Origin: Arthrobacter silvisoli
GTDB lineage: Bacteria; Actinomycetota; Actinomycetes; Actinomycetales; Micrococcaceae
Assembly (NCBI RefSeq): GCF_003369445.1
Contig: NZ_QRCU01000014.1
Coordinates: 62,001 to 126,000, forward strand
DNA length: 64,000 nt
Direction of reading: 5' to 3'
Shown: piece after piece, positions 1 to 8,491 of the stretch
Layout of the letters: each line of letters starts with the position of its first letter
How positions within the stretch are numbered: position 1 is the stretch's first letter
Made by a program: the position numbers and the translations under genes
Notes under the pieces: generated by a model
What the model was told of the DNA's origin: nothing
Databases searched by the model: none
Seen by the model: only the letters and a program-made list of their open reading frames with translations

Positions 1-1097
1 CCCGCTTCATCTCGGTCCTGGCCGTCGCCGCCGGCGCGCAGGTGGCCCACACCCCGGACATCAAGAACCTGCTCTCGGACCTCCAGAGCTTCAAGCCGTC
101 CTTCATCCTGGCGGTGCCGCGGGTCTTCGAGAAGGTGTACAACTCGGCGCTGAGCAAGGCCGAGGACGGCGGCAAGGGTGGCATCTTCCACAAGGCCGCG
201 GACACCGCGATCGCCTACTCCAAGGCACGCCAGGCCGGGTCCATCGGCCTGGGCCTGCGGCTCCGGCACGCGCTGTTCGACCGCCTCGTCTATGGCAAGC
301 TCCGGGCGGCCATGGGCGGCCAGGTCGCGCACGCGGTCTCCGGCGGCGGCCCGCTGGGGGAACGCTTGGGCCACTTCTTCCAAGGCATCGGCCTGCAGAT
401 CCTCGAGGGGTACGGACTGACGGAGACCACTGCCCCGGTGTCCGTGAACACCCCCTCGCTGATCAAGATCGGCACCGTAGGCGCTCCCCTGCCGGGCAAT
501 GCGGTCAGGATCGCGGACGACGGCGAAATCCTCACCAAGGGCGTTTGCGTCATGAAGGGCTACTACAAGCGCGACGACCTTCTCGCGGAGACGTTCGTGG
601 ACGGCTGGTTCCGCACCGGCGACATCGGCGAACTGGACGATCAGGGCTTCCTGAAGATCACGGGCCGCAAGAAGGAAATCATCGTCACGGCCGGAGGCAA
701 GAACGTGGTCCCCGCGCTGCTTGAAGACCAGATCCGGGCCGATGCGCTCGTCTCGCAGGTCCTGGTGCTCGGTGACAACAGGCCCTTCATCGGCGCCCTG
801 GTGACCCTGGACGAGGAAGCCCTTCCCGGCTGGCTGGAACGCCACGGCCTGCCGGCGGGCACCAGCCTCAAGGAAGCCGCCGGCAACCCGGTGGTCCGGG
901 CTGCGGTGCAGGAACTGATCAGCAAGGCCAACCAGTCGGTGTCCCAGGCCGAGGCCATCAAGTCCTTCCGGATTGTCGATTCGGACTTCACCGAGGCGTC
1001 CGGCCACCTCACCCCATCCATGAAGGTCAAGCGCGCCCAAGTGATGAAGGACTACGAGACCGTCATCGAGGAAATGTACGCTGCGCCCCGGGCGTAA
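1..1097 (+). CDS. Long-chain acyl-CoA synthetase (AMP-forming), 5'-truncated by the window
   Basis: This enzyme activates fatty acids to acyl-CoA through an acyl-adenylate. Only the C-terminal part is present: the frame is open from base 3, so the GTG at 42 is internal and not the start. The adenylation core motif GYGLTETT is encoded near 409-432. The hinge and C-terminal signatures WFRTGDIGE and ITGRKKEIIVTAGGKNV follow, as in the FadD15-like actinobacterial family. Insertions around the KKEIIVTAGGKNVVP segment favour long-chain over short-chain ligases. The gene ends at 1097 and converges on pyc across a strong hairpin. Substrate chain length is inferred from family resemblance only. Confidence 0.9.
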   Translation, partial: RFISVLAVAAGAQVAHTPDIKNLLSDLQSFKPSFILAVPRVFEKVYNSALSKAEDGGKGGIFHKAADTAIAYSKARQAGSIGLGLRLRHALFDRLVYGKLRAAMGGQVAHAVSGGGPLGERLGHFFQGIGLQILEGYGLTETTAPVSVNTPSLIKIGTVGAPLPGNAVRIADDGEILTKGVCVMKGYYKRDDLLAETFVDGWFRTGDIGELDDQGFLKITGRKKEIIVTAGGKNVVPALLEDQIRADALVSQVLVLGDNRPFIGALVTLDEEALPGWLERHGLPAGTSLKEAAGNPVVRAAVQELISKANQSVSQAEAIKSFRIVDSDFTEASGHLTPSMKVKRAQVMKDYETVIEEMYAAPRA

Positions 1098-1110
1098 GCA
1101 GAGCCTCAAC

Positions 1111-1157
1111 AAGTGAAAGGACCCCGTCCGGAGAATCCGGACGGGGTCCTTTCACTT
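1111..1157. terminator. Bidirectional intrinsic terminator between acyl-CoA synthetase and pyc
   Basis: This is a perfect 21-bp inverted repeat (1111-1131 and 1137-1157) with a 5-base loop AGAAT. The stem outer ends are AAGTGAAAGG and CCTTTCACTT. It sits 14 bases after one stop codon and 9 bases before the other, between convergent genes, so it can serve both. Confidence 0.9.
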
Positions 1158-1165
1158 ACAGAGTG

Positions 1166-4100
1166 TTACTCGACGACGATCAGCAGGTCCCCGCCCTGGA
1201 CCTGTTCGACGGCGTTGATGGCCAGGCGCGAAACCTTGCCGGCCACCGGCGTCGTGATGGATGCTTCCATCTTCATCGCCTCGATCGTGGCAACGGTGTC
1301 ACCGGCGTTGACGGTGTCTCCCACCTTGACGGTCACGGTTACGGCACCGGCGAACGGTGCGGCCACCTGGCCCGGCTGGGAAGGATCGGCCTTCTCGGCG
1401 GTCTTGACGTTGCTGACCACCGACTTGTCGCGCACCACCACCGGGCGGGACTGCCCGTTGAGCTTGCACATGACGGTGCGCATGCCCTTCTCGTCGGCTT
1501 CGGAGACCGCTTCGAGGGAGGCGATCAGGCGGACGCCCTTCTCCAGCTCGATCACATGTTCGACGCCCCGCTGCAGGCCATACAGGTAGTCCCGCGTGTC
1601 CAGCACAGAGAGGTTGCCGTAGCTTTCGACGCTCTTGAGGTAGTCCTTGGTGGGACCGGCGAAAAGCAGCCGGTTCAGGGTGCGGCGGCGGGTGGCGGAA
1701 TCGGACTTGAGTGCGGCGCTGTCCTCGGCGCTCAGTTCCACGTCCCGCACCTTGATGCTGCGGCCCTGCAGGGCCTTGGTGCGGAACGGCTCCGGCCAGC
1801 CTCCGGGAGGATCGCCCAGTTCGCCGGACAGGAATCCAATAACGGAGTCCGGGATGTCATAGTTCTGCGGGTTCTCGTTGAAGTCCGAAGGATCGGCGTT
1901 CAGGCCCACCAGGTGCAAGGCAAGATCGCCCACCACCTTGGAGGACGGCGTGACCTTGACCAGGCGGCCGAGGATGCGGTCGGCGGCCGTGTACATGTCC
2001 TCGATGGCTTCGAACTGCTCGCCGAGGCCCAAGGCGATGGCCTGCTGGCGCAGGTTGGACAGCTGGCCGCCCGGGATCTCGTGCTGGTAGACGCGGCCTG
2101 TCGGGCCCGGAAGTCCGGACTCGAACGGTGCGTAGACGCGGCGCACGGCCTCCCAGTAGGGTTCCATCGCGCTGACCGATGCCAGGTCCAGGCCGGTGTC
2201 CCGCGGCGTGTGGGCCAGGGCAGCCACGAGCGCGGATGCCGAAGGCTGGCTGGTGGTTCCGGCGAGCGAGGCGGAGGCGGCATCGACGGCGTCGACCCCT
2301 GCGTCCACGGCTGCCAGCAGGGTGGCCAGCTGGCCGCCCGCGGTGTCGTGGGTGTGCAGGTGCACCGGCAGGTCGAAACGCTCACGCAGGGCCGAGACCA
2401 GCTTGGCTGCAGCGGCGGGGCGCAGCAGGCCGGCCATGTCCTTGATGGCGAGGATGTGCGCGCCGGCGTCCACGATGCGCTGGGCCAGCTCAAGGTAGTA
2501 GTCGAGCGTGTAGAGCTTCTCCTCCGGGTCCAGCATGTCGGCCGTGTAGCAGAGGGCGACCTCGGCGACGGCGGTGCCGGTGGCACGGACCGCCCGGATG
2601 GCCGGGGCCATCTGGTTGACGTCGTTCAGCGCGTCGAAGATGCGGAAGATGTCGATGCCCGTGGCTGCAGCCTCGTTGACGAACGCTTCAGTGACTTCCT
2701 CCGGGTACGGGGTGTAGCCCACCGTGTTGCGGCCGCGGAGCAGCATCTGGAGACAGACGTTGGGCAAGGCCTTCCGCAGGGCGGCGAGGCGGTCCCAGGG
2801 GTCTTCGCCGAGGAAGCGGAGCGCGACGTCGTAGGTGGCGCCGCCCCAGGCTTCGACCGAGAGCAGCTGCGGTGTCAGTGCTGCCACCGCGGGAGCAGCG
2901 GCCACGAGGTCGCGGGTGCGGACGCGGGTGGCCAGCAGGGACTGGTGCGCGTCGCGGAAGGTGGTGTCCGTGACGGCGACGGCGGTCTGCTCGCGCAGTG
3001 CCTTGGCGAAGCCTTCGGGGCCGAGCTCGAGCAGCCTCTGCCGGGACCCTGCCGGGAACTCCTTGCCGTCCACGGCGGGCAGCTTGGCGGCCGGGTCCGA
3101 GTGCACCTTCAGTTCGCCGTTGGGCTTGTTGACGGTGACATCAGCAAGCCAGGTCAGCAGCTTGGTGCCGCGGTCGGCGGAGACCCGGGACTTGAGCAGT
3201 TCGGGGCGTTCGTCGATGAAGGAGGTGGCGACGTTTCCGGCCACGAAGTCCTCGTCGTCGAGCACGGCCTGCAGGAACGGGATGTTGGTGGAAACACCGC
3301 GGATGCGGAACTCGGCCAAGGCGCGGCGGGCGCGCTTGACGGCGGCCGGGTAGTCGCGGCCGCGGCAGGTGAGCTTGACCAGCATGGAGTCGAAGTGCGG
3401 GCTGATCTCGGCACCGGAGTAGACAGTGCCGCCGTCGAGCCGTACACCGGCACCGCCGGCGGAGCGGTAGCCGGTGATCTTTCCGACGTCGGGGCGGAAG
3501 CCGTTGGCCGGGTCTTCGGTGGTGATGCGGCACTGCAGGGCGGCACCCTTGATGAAGACGGTGTCCTGGCTGAGGCCAAGATCGGCGAGGGTTTCCCCGG
3601 CGGCGATGCGCATCTGGGCCTGCACGAGGTCCACGTCGGTGATTTCCTCGGTGACCGTGTGCTCCACCTGGATGCGCGGGTTCATCTCGATGAAGACGTG
3701 CTGGCCCGCACGCTCGCCGGCGGTGTCCACGAGGAACTCCACGGTGCCGGCGTTGACGTAGTTCAGGGCCTTGGCGAAGGCGACGGCGTCGCGGTACAGC
3801 GCCTGGCGGATGGAGTCGTCCAACTGCGGGGCCGGGGCGATCTCGATGACCTTCTGGTGGCGGCGCTGCAGCGAACAGTCGCGCTCGAAGAGGTGCATGA
3901 CGTTGCCCTCGGCGTCGGCGAGGATCTGCACCTCGATGTGGCGCGGGCGCAGCACGGCCTGCTCCAGGAACATCGTGGGGTCGCCGAATGCGGCGTCGGC
4001 TTCGCGCATGGCGGACTGCAGGGCCTCGGGCAGGGCCTCGCGGGTCTCGACGCGGCGCATGCCGCGTCCACCACCGCCGGCAACCGCCTTGGCGAAGATC

Positions 4101-4561
4101 GGGAAGCCGATCTCGTCCGCGGCGGCGATCAGCTCGTCGATGTCACGGGAGGGCGCGCTGGACTTAAGGACCGGAACACCTGCCTTGCGGGCCGCCTCGA
4201 GCGCGGCCACCTTGTTGCCGGCGAGTTCCAGGACCTCGGCAGGCGGGCCTACGAAGGTGATGCCTTCGGCCTTGGCAGCGCGGGCGAGGTCCGGGTTCTC
4301 GGACAGGAAGCCGTAACCCGGGTAGATGGCGTCCGCTCCGGCCTCCTTGGCGACCCTGACGACTTCCGCAACGTCCAGGTAAGCGCGGACCGGGTGGCCC
4401 TCTTCACCAATAAGGTAGGCCTCGTCGGCTTTCTGCCTGTGGATCGAGTTTCGATCCTCATAAGGGAAAACCGCTACAGTCTTGGCGCCCAGCTCATAGC
4501 CGGCGCGAAAGGCACGGATCGCGATTTCGCCGCGATTGGCCACCAGAATTTTGGAAAACAT
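1166..4561 (-). CDS. pyc: Pyruvate carboxylase
   Basis: This is a biotin-dependent anaplerotic enzyme that converts pyruvate, bicarbonate and ATP to oxaloacetate. The 1131 residues match the single-chain type. An N-terminal biotin carboxylase/ATP-grasp part (about 1-450) starts MFSKILVANRGEIAIRAFRA and contains the FVGPP and GGGGRGMR elements. A central carboxyltransferase TIM barrel (from about 535, TDTTFRDAHQS) holds the HTHDTAGGQ metal-binding segment. The C-terminal biotinyl domain carries the acceptor Lys1097 in EAMKMEA. The ATG at 4561 has AGGAG five bases upstream. The upstream region carries a palindrome and a CRP-like site. It is a monocistronic gene ending at the 1111-1157 hairpin. 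Confidence 0.97.
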   Translation of the reverse strand: MFSKILVANRGEIAIRAFRAGYELGAKTVAVFPYEDRNSIHRQKADEAYLIGEEGHPVRAYLDVAEVVRVAKEAGADAIYPGYGFLSENPDLARAAKAEGITFVGPPAEVLELAGNKVAALEAARKAGVPVLKSSAPSRDIDELIAAADEIGFPIFAKAVAGGGGRGMRRVETREALPEALQSAMREADAAFGDPTMFLEQAVLRPRHIEVQILADAEGNVMHLFERDCSLQRRHQKVIEIAPAPQLDDSIRQALYRDAVAFAKALNYVNAGTVEFLVDTAGERAGQHVFIEMNPRIQVEHTVTEEITDVDLVQAQMRIAAGETLADLGLSQDTVFIKGAALQCRITTEDPANGFRPDVGKITGYRSAGGAGVRLDGGTVYSGAEISPHFDSMLVKLTCRGRDYPAAVKRARRALAEFRIRGVSTNIPFLQAVLDDEDFVAGNVATSFIDERPELLKSRVSADRGTKLLTWLADVTVNKPNGELKVHSDPAAKLPAVDGKEFPAGSRQRLLELGPEGFAKALREQTAVAVTDTTFRDAHQSLLATRVRTRDLVAAAPAVAALTPQLLSVEAWGGATYDVALRFLGEDPWDRLAALRKALPNVCLQMLLRGRNTVGYTPYPEEVTEAFVNEAAATGIDIFRIFDALNDVNQMAPAIRAVRATGTAVAEVALCYTADMLDPEEKLYTLDYYLELAQRIVDAGAHILAIKDMAGLLRPAAAAKLVSALRERFDLPVHLHTHDTAGGQLATLLAAVDAGVDAVDAASASLAGTTSQPSASALVAALAHTPRDTGLDLASVSAMEPYWEAVRRVYAPFESGLPGPTGRVYQHEIPGGQLSNLRQQAIALGLGEQFEAIEDMYTAADRILGRLVKVTPSSKVVGDLALHLVGLNADPSDFNENPQNYDIPDSVIGFLSGELGDPPGGWPEPFRTKALQGRSIKVRDVELSAEDSAALKSDSATRRRTLNRLLFAGPTKDYLKSVESYGNLSVLDTRDYLYGLQRGVEHVIELEKGVRLIASLEAVSEADEKGMRTVMCKLNGQSRPVVVRDKSVVSNVKTAEKADPSQPGQVAAPFAGAVTVTVKVGDTVNAGDTVATIEAMKMEASITTPVAGKVSRLAINAVEQVQGGDLLIVVE

Positions 4562-4865
4562 ACTTCTCCTGCATCATTGCGGGTGTAACCGGTCGGTGGT
4601 CACAGTGTGTAAGAACGGCCCGGACAAACACAAATCTTTGTGTCGACCATCACAATGGCGGCCGTCACGTGAAGTCCACCTTCGCTCGCAACCCCCTCGA
4701 GCATGCTATTGAACGGCCCACGGCGGGCCCCGGGAACGGCGAAGCCGTGAATCCCCGGCCGGTCCACATAGAATGTTCTGGGGCGTCAGCCAGGCCCCCG
4801 TTCCGGCGGGGCCGGGACACTCACCACAGCTACACGGCAACCGGCGTTAGGTTTTGGGTTTTCAA
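4562..4865. other. Divergent intergenic region pyc / parA-like gene (no gene seen)
   Basis: This is a 304-base divergent control region. Bases 4628-4643 form a palindrome with 7-bp arms (ACACAAA and TTTGTGT around TC). Bases 4639-4654 read TGTGT-N6-TCACA, close to the CRP/GlxR consensus TGTGA-N6-TCACA. TAGGTT at 4848-4853 could be a -10 element for the ParA gene. A short frame at 4669-4875 has no recognisable protein features and I do not call it. Confidence 0.5.
4639..4654. promoter_or_regulatory. CRP/GlxR-like binding site upstream of pyc
   Basis: The sequence is TGTGT CGACCA TCACA. Nine of the ten half-site bases match the TGTGA-N6-TCACA consensus of actinobacterial CRP/GlxR regulators. 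It lies 78 bases upstream of the pyc start codon and overlaps the 4628-4643 palindrome. Function is inferred from the match and position only. Confidence 0.4.
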
Positions 4866-5714
4866 GTGCAAGTAGTCAGCATCAGCAGCCTCAAGGGCGG
4901 CGTGGGCAAGACCTCAGTAACGACGGGACTCGCATCGGCGGCTCTGGCTGCCGGCATTCCCACCCTGGTTGTGGACCTTGATCCCCACGCGGACGCAACC
5001 ACCGCACTGGGTGTCCAGCCCGCCGGGCAGCTCGACATCGGGCGGATGCTCAAGAACCCCCGCAAAGCGCGCCTGAACGAGAACGTGGCGGCGAGCGGCT
5101 GGGTCGGCCAGATTCCGGAGAACACAGCCCCGGCCGGATCCGGTTCCCCCGCCACGGGCAACGGCCACGCCGTCCTGGATGTCGCCGTCGGCTCTGCGTT
5201 CACGGGCATCTACGACCGCCCTGACCTCGGACGCCGCGACCTCCGCCGCCTTTCGGCGGTGCTTGCCGGTGCCGGTGCCTACCAGCTCGTCCTGGTGGAC
5301 TGCCCGCCGTCGCTGAACGGGCTTACCCGCATGGCGTGGAACGCGAGCAACCGCGTGGTCCTGGTGGCCGAGCCGGGCCTCTTCTCCGTGGCCGGCACGG
5401 AACGCACGATGCGCGCCATCCAGCTCTTCCGCCAGGAGTTCGCCCCGCAGCTGGCACCGGCGGGCATCGTTGCGAACCGCGTGCGGAGCGGCTCCTCCGA
5501 GCACGGGTTCCGTCTCGCCGAGATGGAATCGATGTTCGGCGAGCTCCTGCTGACCCCGCACATCCCCGAGCAGGCGAACTGGCAGCAGATCCAGGGTGCC
5601 GCGCACGCCGTGCACCACTGGCCCGGCGATTCGGCCAAGGGCACCGCAAAGCTTTTCGACACGCTTCTGGAGAACCTGCTCGCCTCGAACGGCTTGCGGG
5701 AACGCCGCCGCTGA
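4866..5714 (+). CDS. ParA/MinD-family P-loop ATPase (orphan)
   Basis: This is a 282-residue ATPase of the ParA/Soj type. It has the deviant Walker A KGGVGKTS near residues 9-16, the LVDLDPHADATT segment and Walker B-like VLVDCPPSL. I chose GTG 4866 because the product then begins VQVVSISSLKGGVGKT, with the P-loop at the usual distance. The upstream TTG at 4854 would add four atypical residues. No clear ribosome binding site is visible and TAGGTT at 4848-4853 lies close by, so the mRNA may have a very short leader. No ParB-like gene is adjacent, and the window has a second, scpA-linked ParA at 34507-35406. The cargo is unknown; plasmid, chromosome or envelope-complex positioning are all possible. 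Confidence 0.85.
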   Translation: MQVVSISSLKGGVGKTSVTTGLASAALAAGIPTLVVDLDPHADATTALGVQPAGQLDIGRMLKNPRKARLNENVAASGWVGQIPENTAPAGSGSPATGNGHAVLDVAVGSAFTGIYDRPDLGRRDLRRLSAVLAGAGAYQLVLVDCPPSLNGLTRMAWNASNRVVLVAEPGLFSVAGTERTMRAIQLFRQEFAPQLAPAGIVANRVRSGSSEHGFRLAEMESMFGELLLTPHIPEQANWQQIQGAAHAVHHWPGDSAKGTAKLFDTLLENLLASNGLRERRR

Positions 5715-5745
5715 TCCTGTTCGCCGCTAAGCCTGATTCTTGACC

Positions 5746-5787
5746 AACAGGGAAAGCCGCCTCCCAATGGAAGGCGGCTTTCCTGTT
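5746..5787. terminator. Bidirectional terminator between ParA-like and MerR genes
   Basis: AACAGGGAAAGCCGCCT pairs with AGGCGGCTTTCCTGTT, with one bulged G, around a short loop between convergent genes. The right arm ends TTTCCTGTTGT, giving a modest T-rich tail on the plus strand. Confidence 0.75.
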
Positions 5788-5805
5788 GTCTGGGGCCGTT
5801 TCCGG

Positions 5806-6399
5806 CTAGCCGGTGCGGCGGGCTGAGCGGCGCTTGCTGAGTTCGTCGTCGGGGAAGGCCTGCTCGGCGGCGTGTTCGCTGGGGAGTTCGGCGAGGCTGC
5901 CTTCCACTTCGCGCCAGACACGTCCGACGGCGATGCCGAAGACGCCCTGTCCGCCCTGGACGAGGTCGATCACCTCGTCCGCGGAAGTACATTCGTAGAC
6001 ACTTGCGCCGTCACTCATCAGGGTGATCTGCGCGAGGTCCTCGACGCCGCGCTCACGCAGGTGTTCGACGGCGGTGCGGATCTGCTGGAGGGAAACCCCG
6101 GTGTCCAGGAGTCGCTTCACGACCTTCAGGACCAGAATGTCCCGGAAACCGTAGAGCCGCTGCGATCCGGAGCCGGCGGCGCCGCGCACGGCGGGCTCGA
6201 CCAGGCCGGTGCGTGCCCAGTAGTCGAGCTGACGGTAGGTAATGCCCGCAGCCTTGCACGCGGTGGGGCCACGATAGCCTGCGTCTTCGTCGAGGACGGG
6301 CAGGTCCTCGGTGAAAAGAAGACCCTGGGCACCGCTAGCGGGCGCAGCAACACCAATCGAGGCCTGCTTCAGCTCGCCTGCTTCGCCTTTGGGACTCAC
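5806..6399 (-). CDS. MerR-family regulator, ResR/McdR (Rv1830)-like
   Basis: This is a 197-residue DNA-binding protein with an N-terminal winged helix: GPTACKAAGITYRQLDYWAR then the wing GSGSQRLYGFRDILVLK. A short effector/dimerisation region follows. By order (this gene, bifunctional nuclease, ftsR, garA, gcvH) it corresponds to M. tuberculosis Rv1830, which affects growth and division. I chose GTG at 6399 because AAGGAGG lies five bases upstream. The ATG at 6450 would add 17 residues and has no such site. An inverted repeat ACGTC-N15-GACGT upstream (6460-6484) may be its operator. Direct regulatory targets are unknown. Confidence 0.88.
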   Translation of the reverse strand: MSPKGEAGELKQASIGVAAPASGAQGLLFTEDLPVLDEDAGYRGPTACKAAGITYRQLDYWARTGLVEPAVRGAAGSGSQRLYGFRDILVLKVVKRLLDTGVSLQQIRTAVEHLRERGVEDLAQITLMSDGASVYECTSADEVIDLVQGGQGVFGIAVGRVWREVEGSLAELPSEHAAEQAFPDDELSKRRSARRTG

Positions 6400-6459
6400 G
6401 TGACCCTCCTTGTCCGAAGTTCCCTTGGGGATGGTGCATACATATGCCACACGGATGGA

Positions 6460-6484
6460 ACGTCAAACGTGTAATTTCAGACGT
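6460..6484. promoter_or_regulatory. Inverted repeat upstream of the MerR gene
   Basis: ACGTC and GACGT half-sites are separated by 15 bases, 61 bases upstream of the chosen GTG start. MerR proteins often bind spaced inverted repeats in their own promoters, so autoregulation is possible. The arms are short. Confidence 0.3.
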
Positions 6485-6639
6485 ATCCGCACTCTCCAGT
6501 GTGGGCCACGCCTGCTGCGCATGCAACGGGAACTTGATACCTCCGACGTTAGGCGCGCGAGGGCCCAAGGTCAAAGACGCTTGGGGCAATTTCACGTCGT
6601 GTCGAAACTTTCACCTTCGACTTTAACGTTAGGAAGCCG

Positions 6640-7143
6640 TCAGCCTTCGAAGTCTTCGGGTTCCACATCGTCGAGGAACTCACGGAAGCGGCGCATCTCG
6701 CGCTCTTCGTCCACGCTGGGGCCCGGCCCGGTCTCTTCCCCTTCGTCGTGTTCGGTGATCCGGACGCCGGCCTCTTCCATCACGGCGTCGGCGCACCAGA
6801 TGCGGCACTTCGCGCGGAGCGCGAGGGCCAGCGCATCCGAAGCCCGCGAGCTGACGGTGGTGCCGTCGTCGAACTGGAGCTGGCCATAGAAGATGTTGTC
6901 CTCGACGGCGACGATATTCACGCTGACGATAGCGTGGCCGAGGGCCTCGACGACGTCGACAAGCAGGTCGTGGGTCATCGGCCGCGGCGGGACGACGCCC
7001 TGCTGGGCCAAGGCGATGGCGCTGGCCTCGGGCGTGCCGATCCAGATGGGCACATGGCGTTCCCCCTGGATCTCCTTGAGGAGGACCAGCGGCTGGTTGG
7101 AGGGGAGCTCGATCCGCACTCCGACAATTTCGACTTCAATCAT
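6640..7143 (-). CDS. Bifunctional nuclease-family (DUF151) protein
   Basis: This 167-residue protein begins MIEVEIVGVRIELPSNQPLV and contains the family core HVPIWIGTPEASAIA, followed by RPMTHDLLVDVVEALG. These are typical of the DUF151/BFN fold described as a bifunctional (DNase/RNase) nuclease in some homologues. The C-terminus is acidic. Its start codon overlaps the ftsR stop as ATGA at 7142-7145, implying translational coupling. The longer frame to 7200 is rejected because conservation begins at MIEVE. The neighbour context is the Rv1829 position. The cellular role in actinobacteria is not settled and enzymatic activity is not shown by sequence. Confidence 0.88.
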   Translation of the reverse strand: MIEVEIVGVRIELPSNQPLVLLKEIQGERHVPIWIGTPEASAIALAQQGVVPPRPMTHDLLVDVVEALGHAIVSVNIVAVEDNIFYGQLQFDDGTTVSSRASDALALALRAKCRIWCADAVMEEAGVRITEHDEGEETGPGPSVDEEREMRRFREFLDDVEPEDFEG

Positions 7144-7865
7144 CAGGATTCCATGCGCGAGATCCGGTCCTGCACCAGGGCCCGGTGCAGGGTGAGGCAA
7201 AGTTCACTGATTTCACGTGCCGCTTCCGCCGCACGTGACTGCGAGGCCGCGTCCTTGCGGGACATCAGCGGCGCCACCGCGCGTTCCACCAGCCCGAACT
7301 CGCGGTCCGCGGCCGCCTGGAACGGGCGCAGGTGCCTCGGCTCCAGGCCGTGGCTTTCAAGCTGCACGCAGGCGCGGGCCACCTGCAGGGAGTGCTCGTC
7401 GAATTTCCCGTTGACGTGGCTGATCAGCCCGAAGTCCAGCAGCGACTGCAGAAGCGGAACGCTGGCGCCGGACTCGGCGCGAAGCTGCTCCTCACTGAGG
7501 GCCCGGGCCCTGCCGTGGAGTTCGGCCGCGAGCTCGTCAGAGACGATCCGCGGGGAAACAGTCACGCCCGGCGGAAGGTTCTCCGGGCGTTCTCCGCGGT
7601 CGATCGCGTCCAGGTAGTCCTTGATGACCTTCAGCGGCAGGTACTGGTCGCGCTGCAGCGCCAGCACGAAGCGAAGGCGCTCCACATCGCTTTCCGCGTA
7701 CTGGCGGTACCCCGCGGGGGTCCGCTTGGGGTTGATCAGTCCCTTTTCTTCAAGGAAGCGGATCTTCGACGCCGTCATCGCGGGAAAGTCGTCGCTCAGC
7801 TGGGCGAGGACCTCGCCGATGTTCAGGACCTGGGGTCCACGCCGTTCCGGCTGGGCAAGTGCCAC
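7143..7865 (-). CDS. ftsR: MerR-family cell-division regulator FtsR-like
   Basis: This 240-residue regulator has an N-terminal MerR helix-turn-helix: LNIGEVLAQLSDDFPAMTAS, then KIRFLEEKGLINPKRTPAGY and RQYAESDVERLRFVLALQRD. It matches the Rv1828 / Corynebacterium FtsR group by sequence pattern and by position between garA and the DUF151 gene. FtsR activates ftsZ in Corynebacterium; that role here is inferred. The start is GTG at 7865, with a GGAG-containing leader. The stop overlaps the downstream nuclease gene as ATGA, so the two are co-translated. The C-terminal half is a helical dimerisation/effector region with no recognisable small-molecule site. Confidence 0.9.
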   Translation of the reverse strand: MALAQPERRGPQVLNIGEVLAQLSDDFPAMTASKIRFLEEKGLINPKRTPAGYRQYAESDVERLRFVLALQRDQYLPLKVIKDYLDAIDRGERPENLPPGVTVSPRIVSDELAAELHGRARALSEEQLRAESGASVPLLQSLLDFGLISHVNGKFDEHSLQVARACVQLESHGLEPRHLRPFQAAADREFGLVERAVAPLMSRKDAASQSRAAEAAREISELCLTLHRALVQDRISRMES

Positions 7866-7882
7866 AGGCAGGTACTCCGGAT

Positions 7883-8359
7883 TCAGGCCCGCCCTGCAGC
7901 GCGCGCAGGGCTCAGGTAGAAGGTGAGTCGGAACTTGCCGATCTGGACTTCACTGCCGTTCTTCAGCTGCACGCTGTCCACACGGTCGTGGTTGACATAG
8001 GTGCCGTTGAGGCTGCCGGTGTCCACCACTTCGAAGCCGCCCGGGGTGCGGTGGAATTCGACGTGCTTGCGCGACACGGTGACATCGTCGAGGAAGATGT
8101 CGGCGTCCGGGTGACGTCCCGCCGTCGTACTGTCCGAGTCCAGCAGGAAACGGGCACCGGCGTTCGGACCGCTGTGGGCGATCAGCAGCGCGGACCCCGG
8201 GGGCAGGGCATCCACGGCCGCGCGCTCTTCGGCGAGCAGCCGCGGGGTGACACCGGGTTCGCTGCTGACAGGGGTGAGCTGGATCGAGGTGGTCTCCGAC
8301 GTCGGCTGATCCAGTCCTTCGGACCGGCCCGGGACCGGGTTCTGTTCGCCGCCAACCAT
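7883..8359 (-). CDS. garA: FHA-domain regulator GarA/OdhI-like
   Basis: This 158-residue protein has an N-terminal tail carrying the phospho-acceptor motif ETTS (residues 22-25) and a C-terminal FHA domain. FHA landmarks are AGRHPDADIFLDDVTVSRKH and the later NGTYVN. In GarA/OdhI, phosphorylation of the ETT motif by Ser/Thr kinases makes the tail bind its own FHA domain and releases 2-oxoglutarate dehydrogenase and glutamate enzymes. The same switch is inferred here. I chose ATG 8359, which has GGAGG six bases upstream; the frame to 8455 adds 32 unconserved residues. It lies between ftsR and gcvH, as in mycobacteria. Confidence 0.92.
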   Translation of the reverse strand: MVGGEQNPVPGRSEGLDQPTSETTSIQLTPVSSEPGVTPRLLAEERAAVDALPPGSALLIAHSGPNAGARFLLDSDSTTAGRHPDADIFLDDVTVSRKHVEFHRTPGGFEVVDTGSLNGTYVNHDRVDSVQLKNGSEVQIGKFRLTFYLSPARAAGRA

Positions 8360-8445
8360 GGAAATCCTCCTCATCCGCCGGCGCCCCCAAAAGACACCGG
8401 TTCGCTTCTGCCCGGTTCCGCCGGGCCAAACGGGTTGCTGGTCCA

Positions 8446-8473
8446 GCCGGTTCACCCTTGCGGGGGAACCGGC
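8446..8473. terminator. Hairpin downstream of gcvH
   Basis: GCCGGTTC (8446-8453) pairs with GAACCGGC (8466-8473), and inner CCC/GGG extend the stem. It follows the gcvH stop on the minus strand and precedes garA. No clear T-run is present, so it may be only a partial terminator or mRNA-stability element. Confidence 0.45.
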
Positions 8474-8491
8474 GTGCCGGACCAGATGGTT

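Noticed and set aside
1163..4588. 1141-codon plus-strand open frame opposite pyc
   Set aside because: Artefact of high-GC codon bias: Gly/Ala/Val/Asp-rich, no domain, and pyc on the other strand is fully recognisable.
4669..4875. 68-codon open frame between pyc and the ParA-like gene
   Set aside because: No ribosome site, overlaps the ParA start, and no recognisable protein features.
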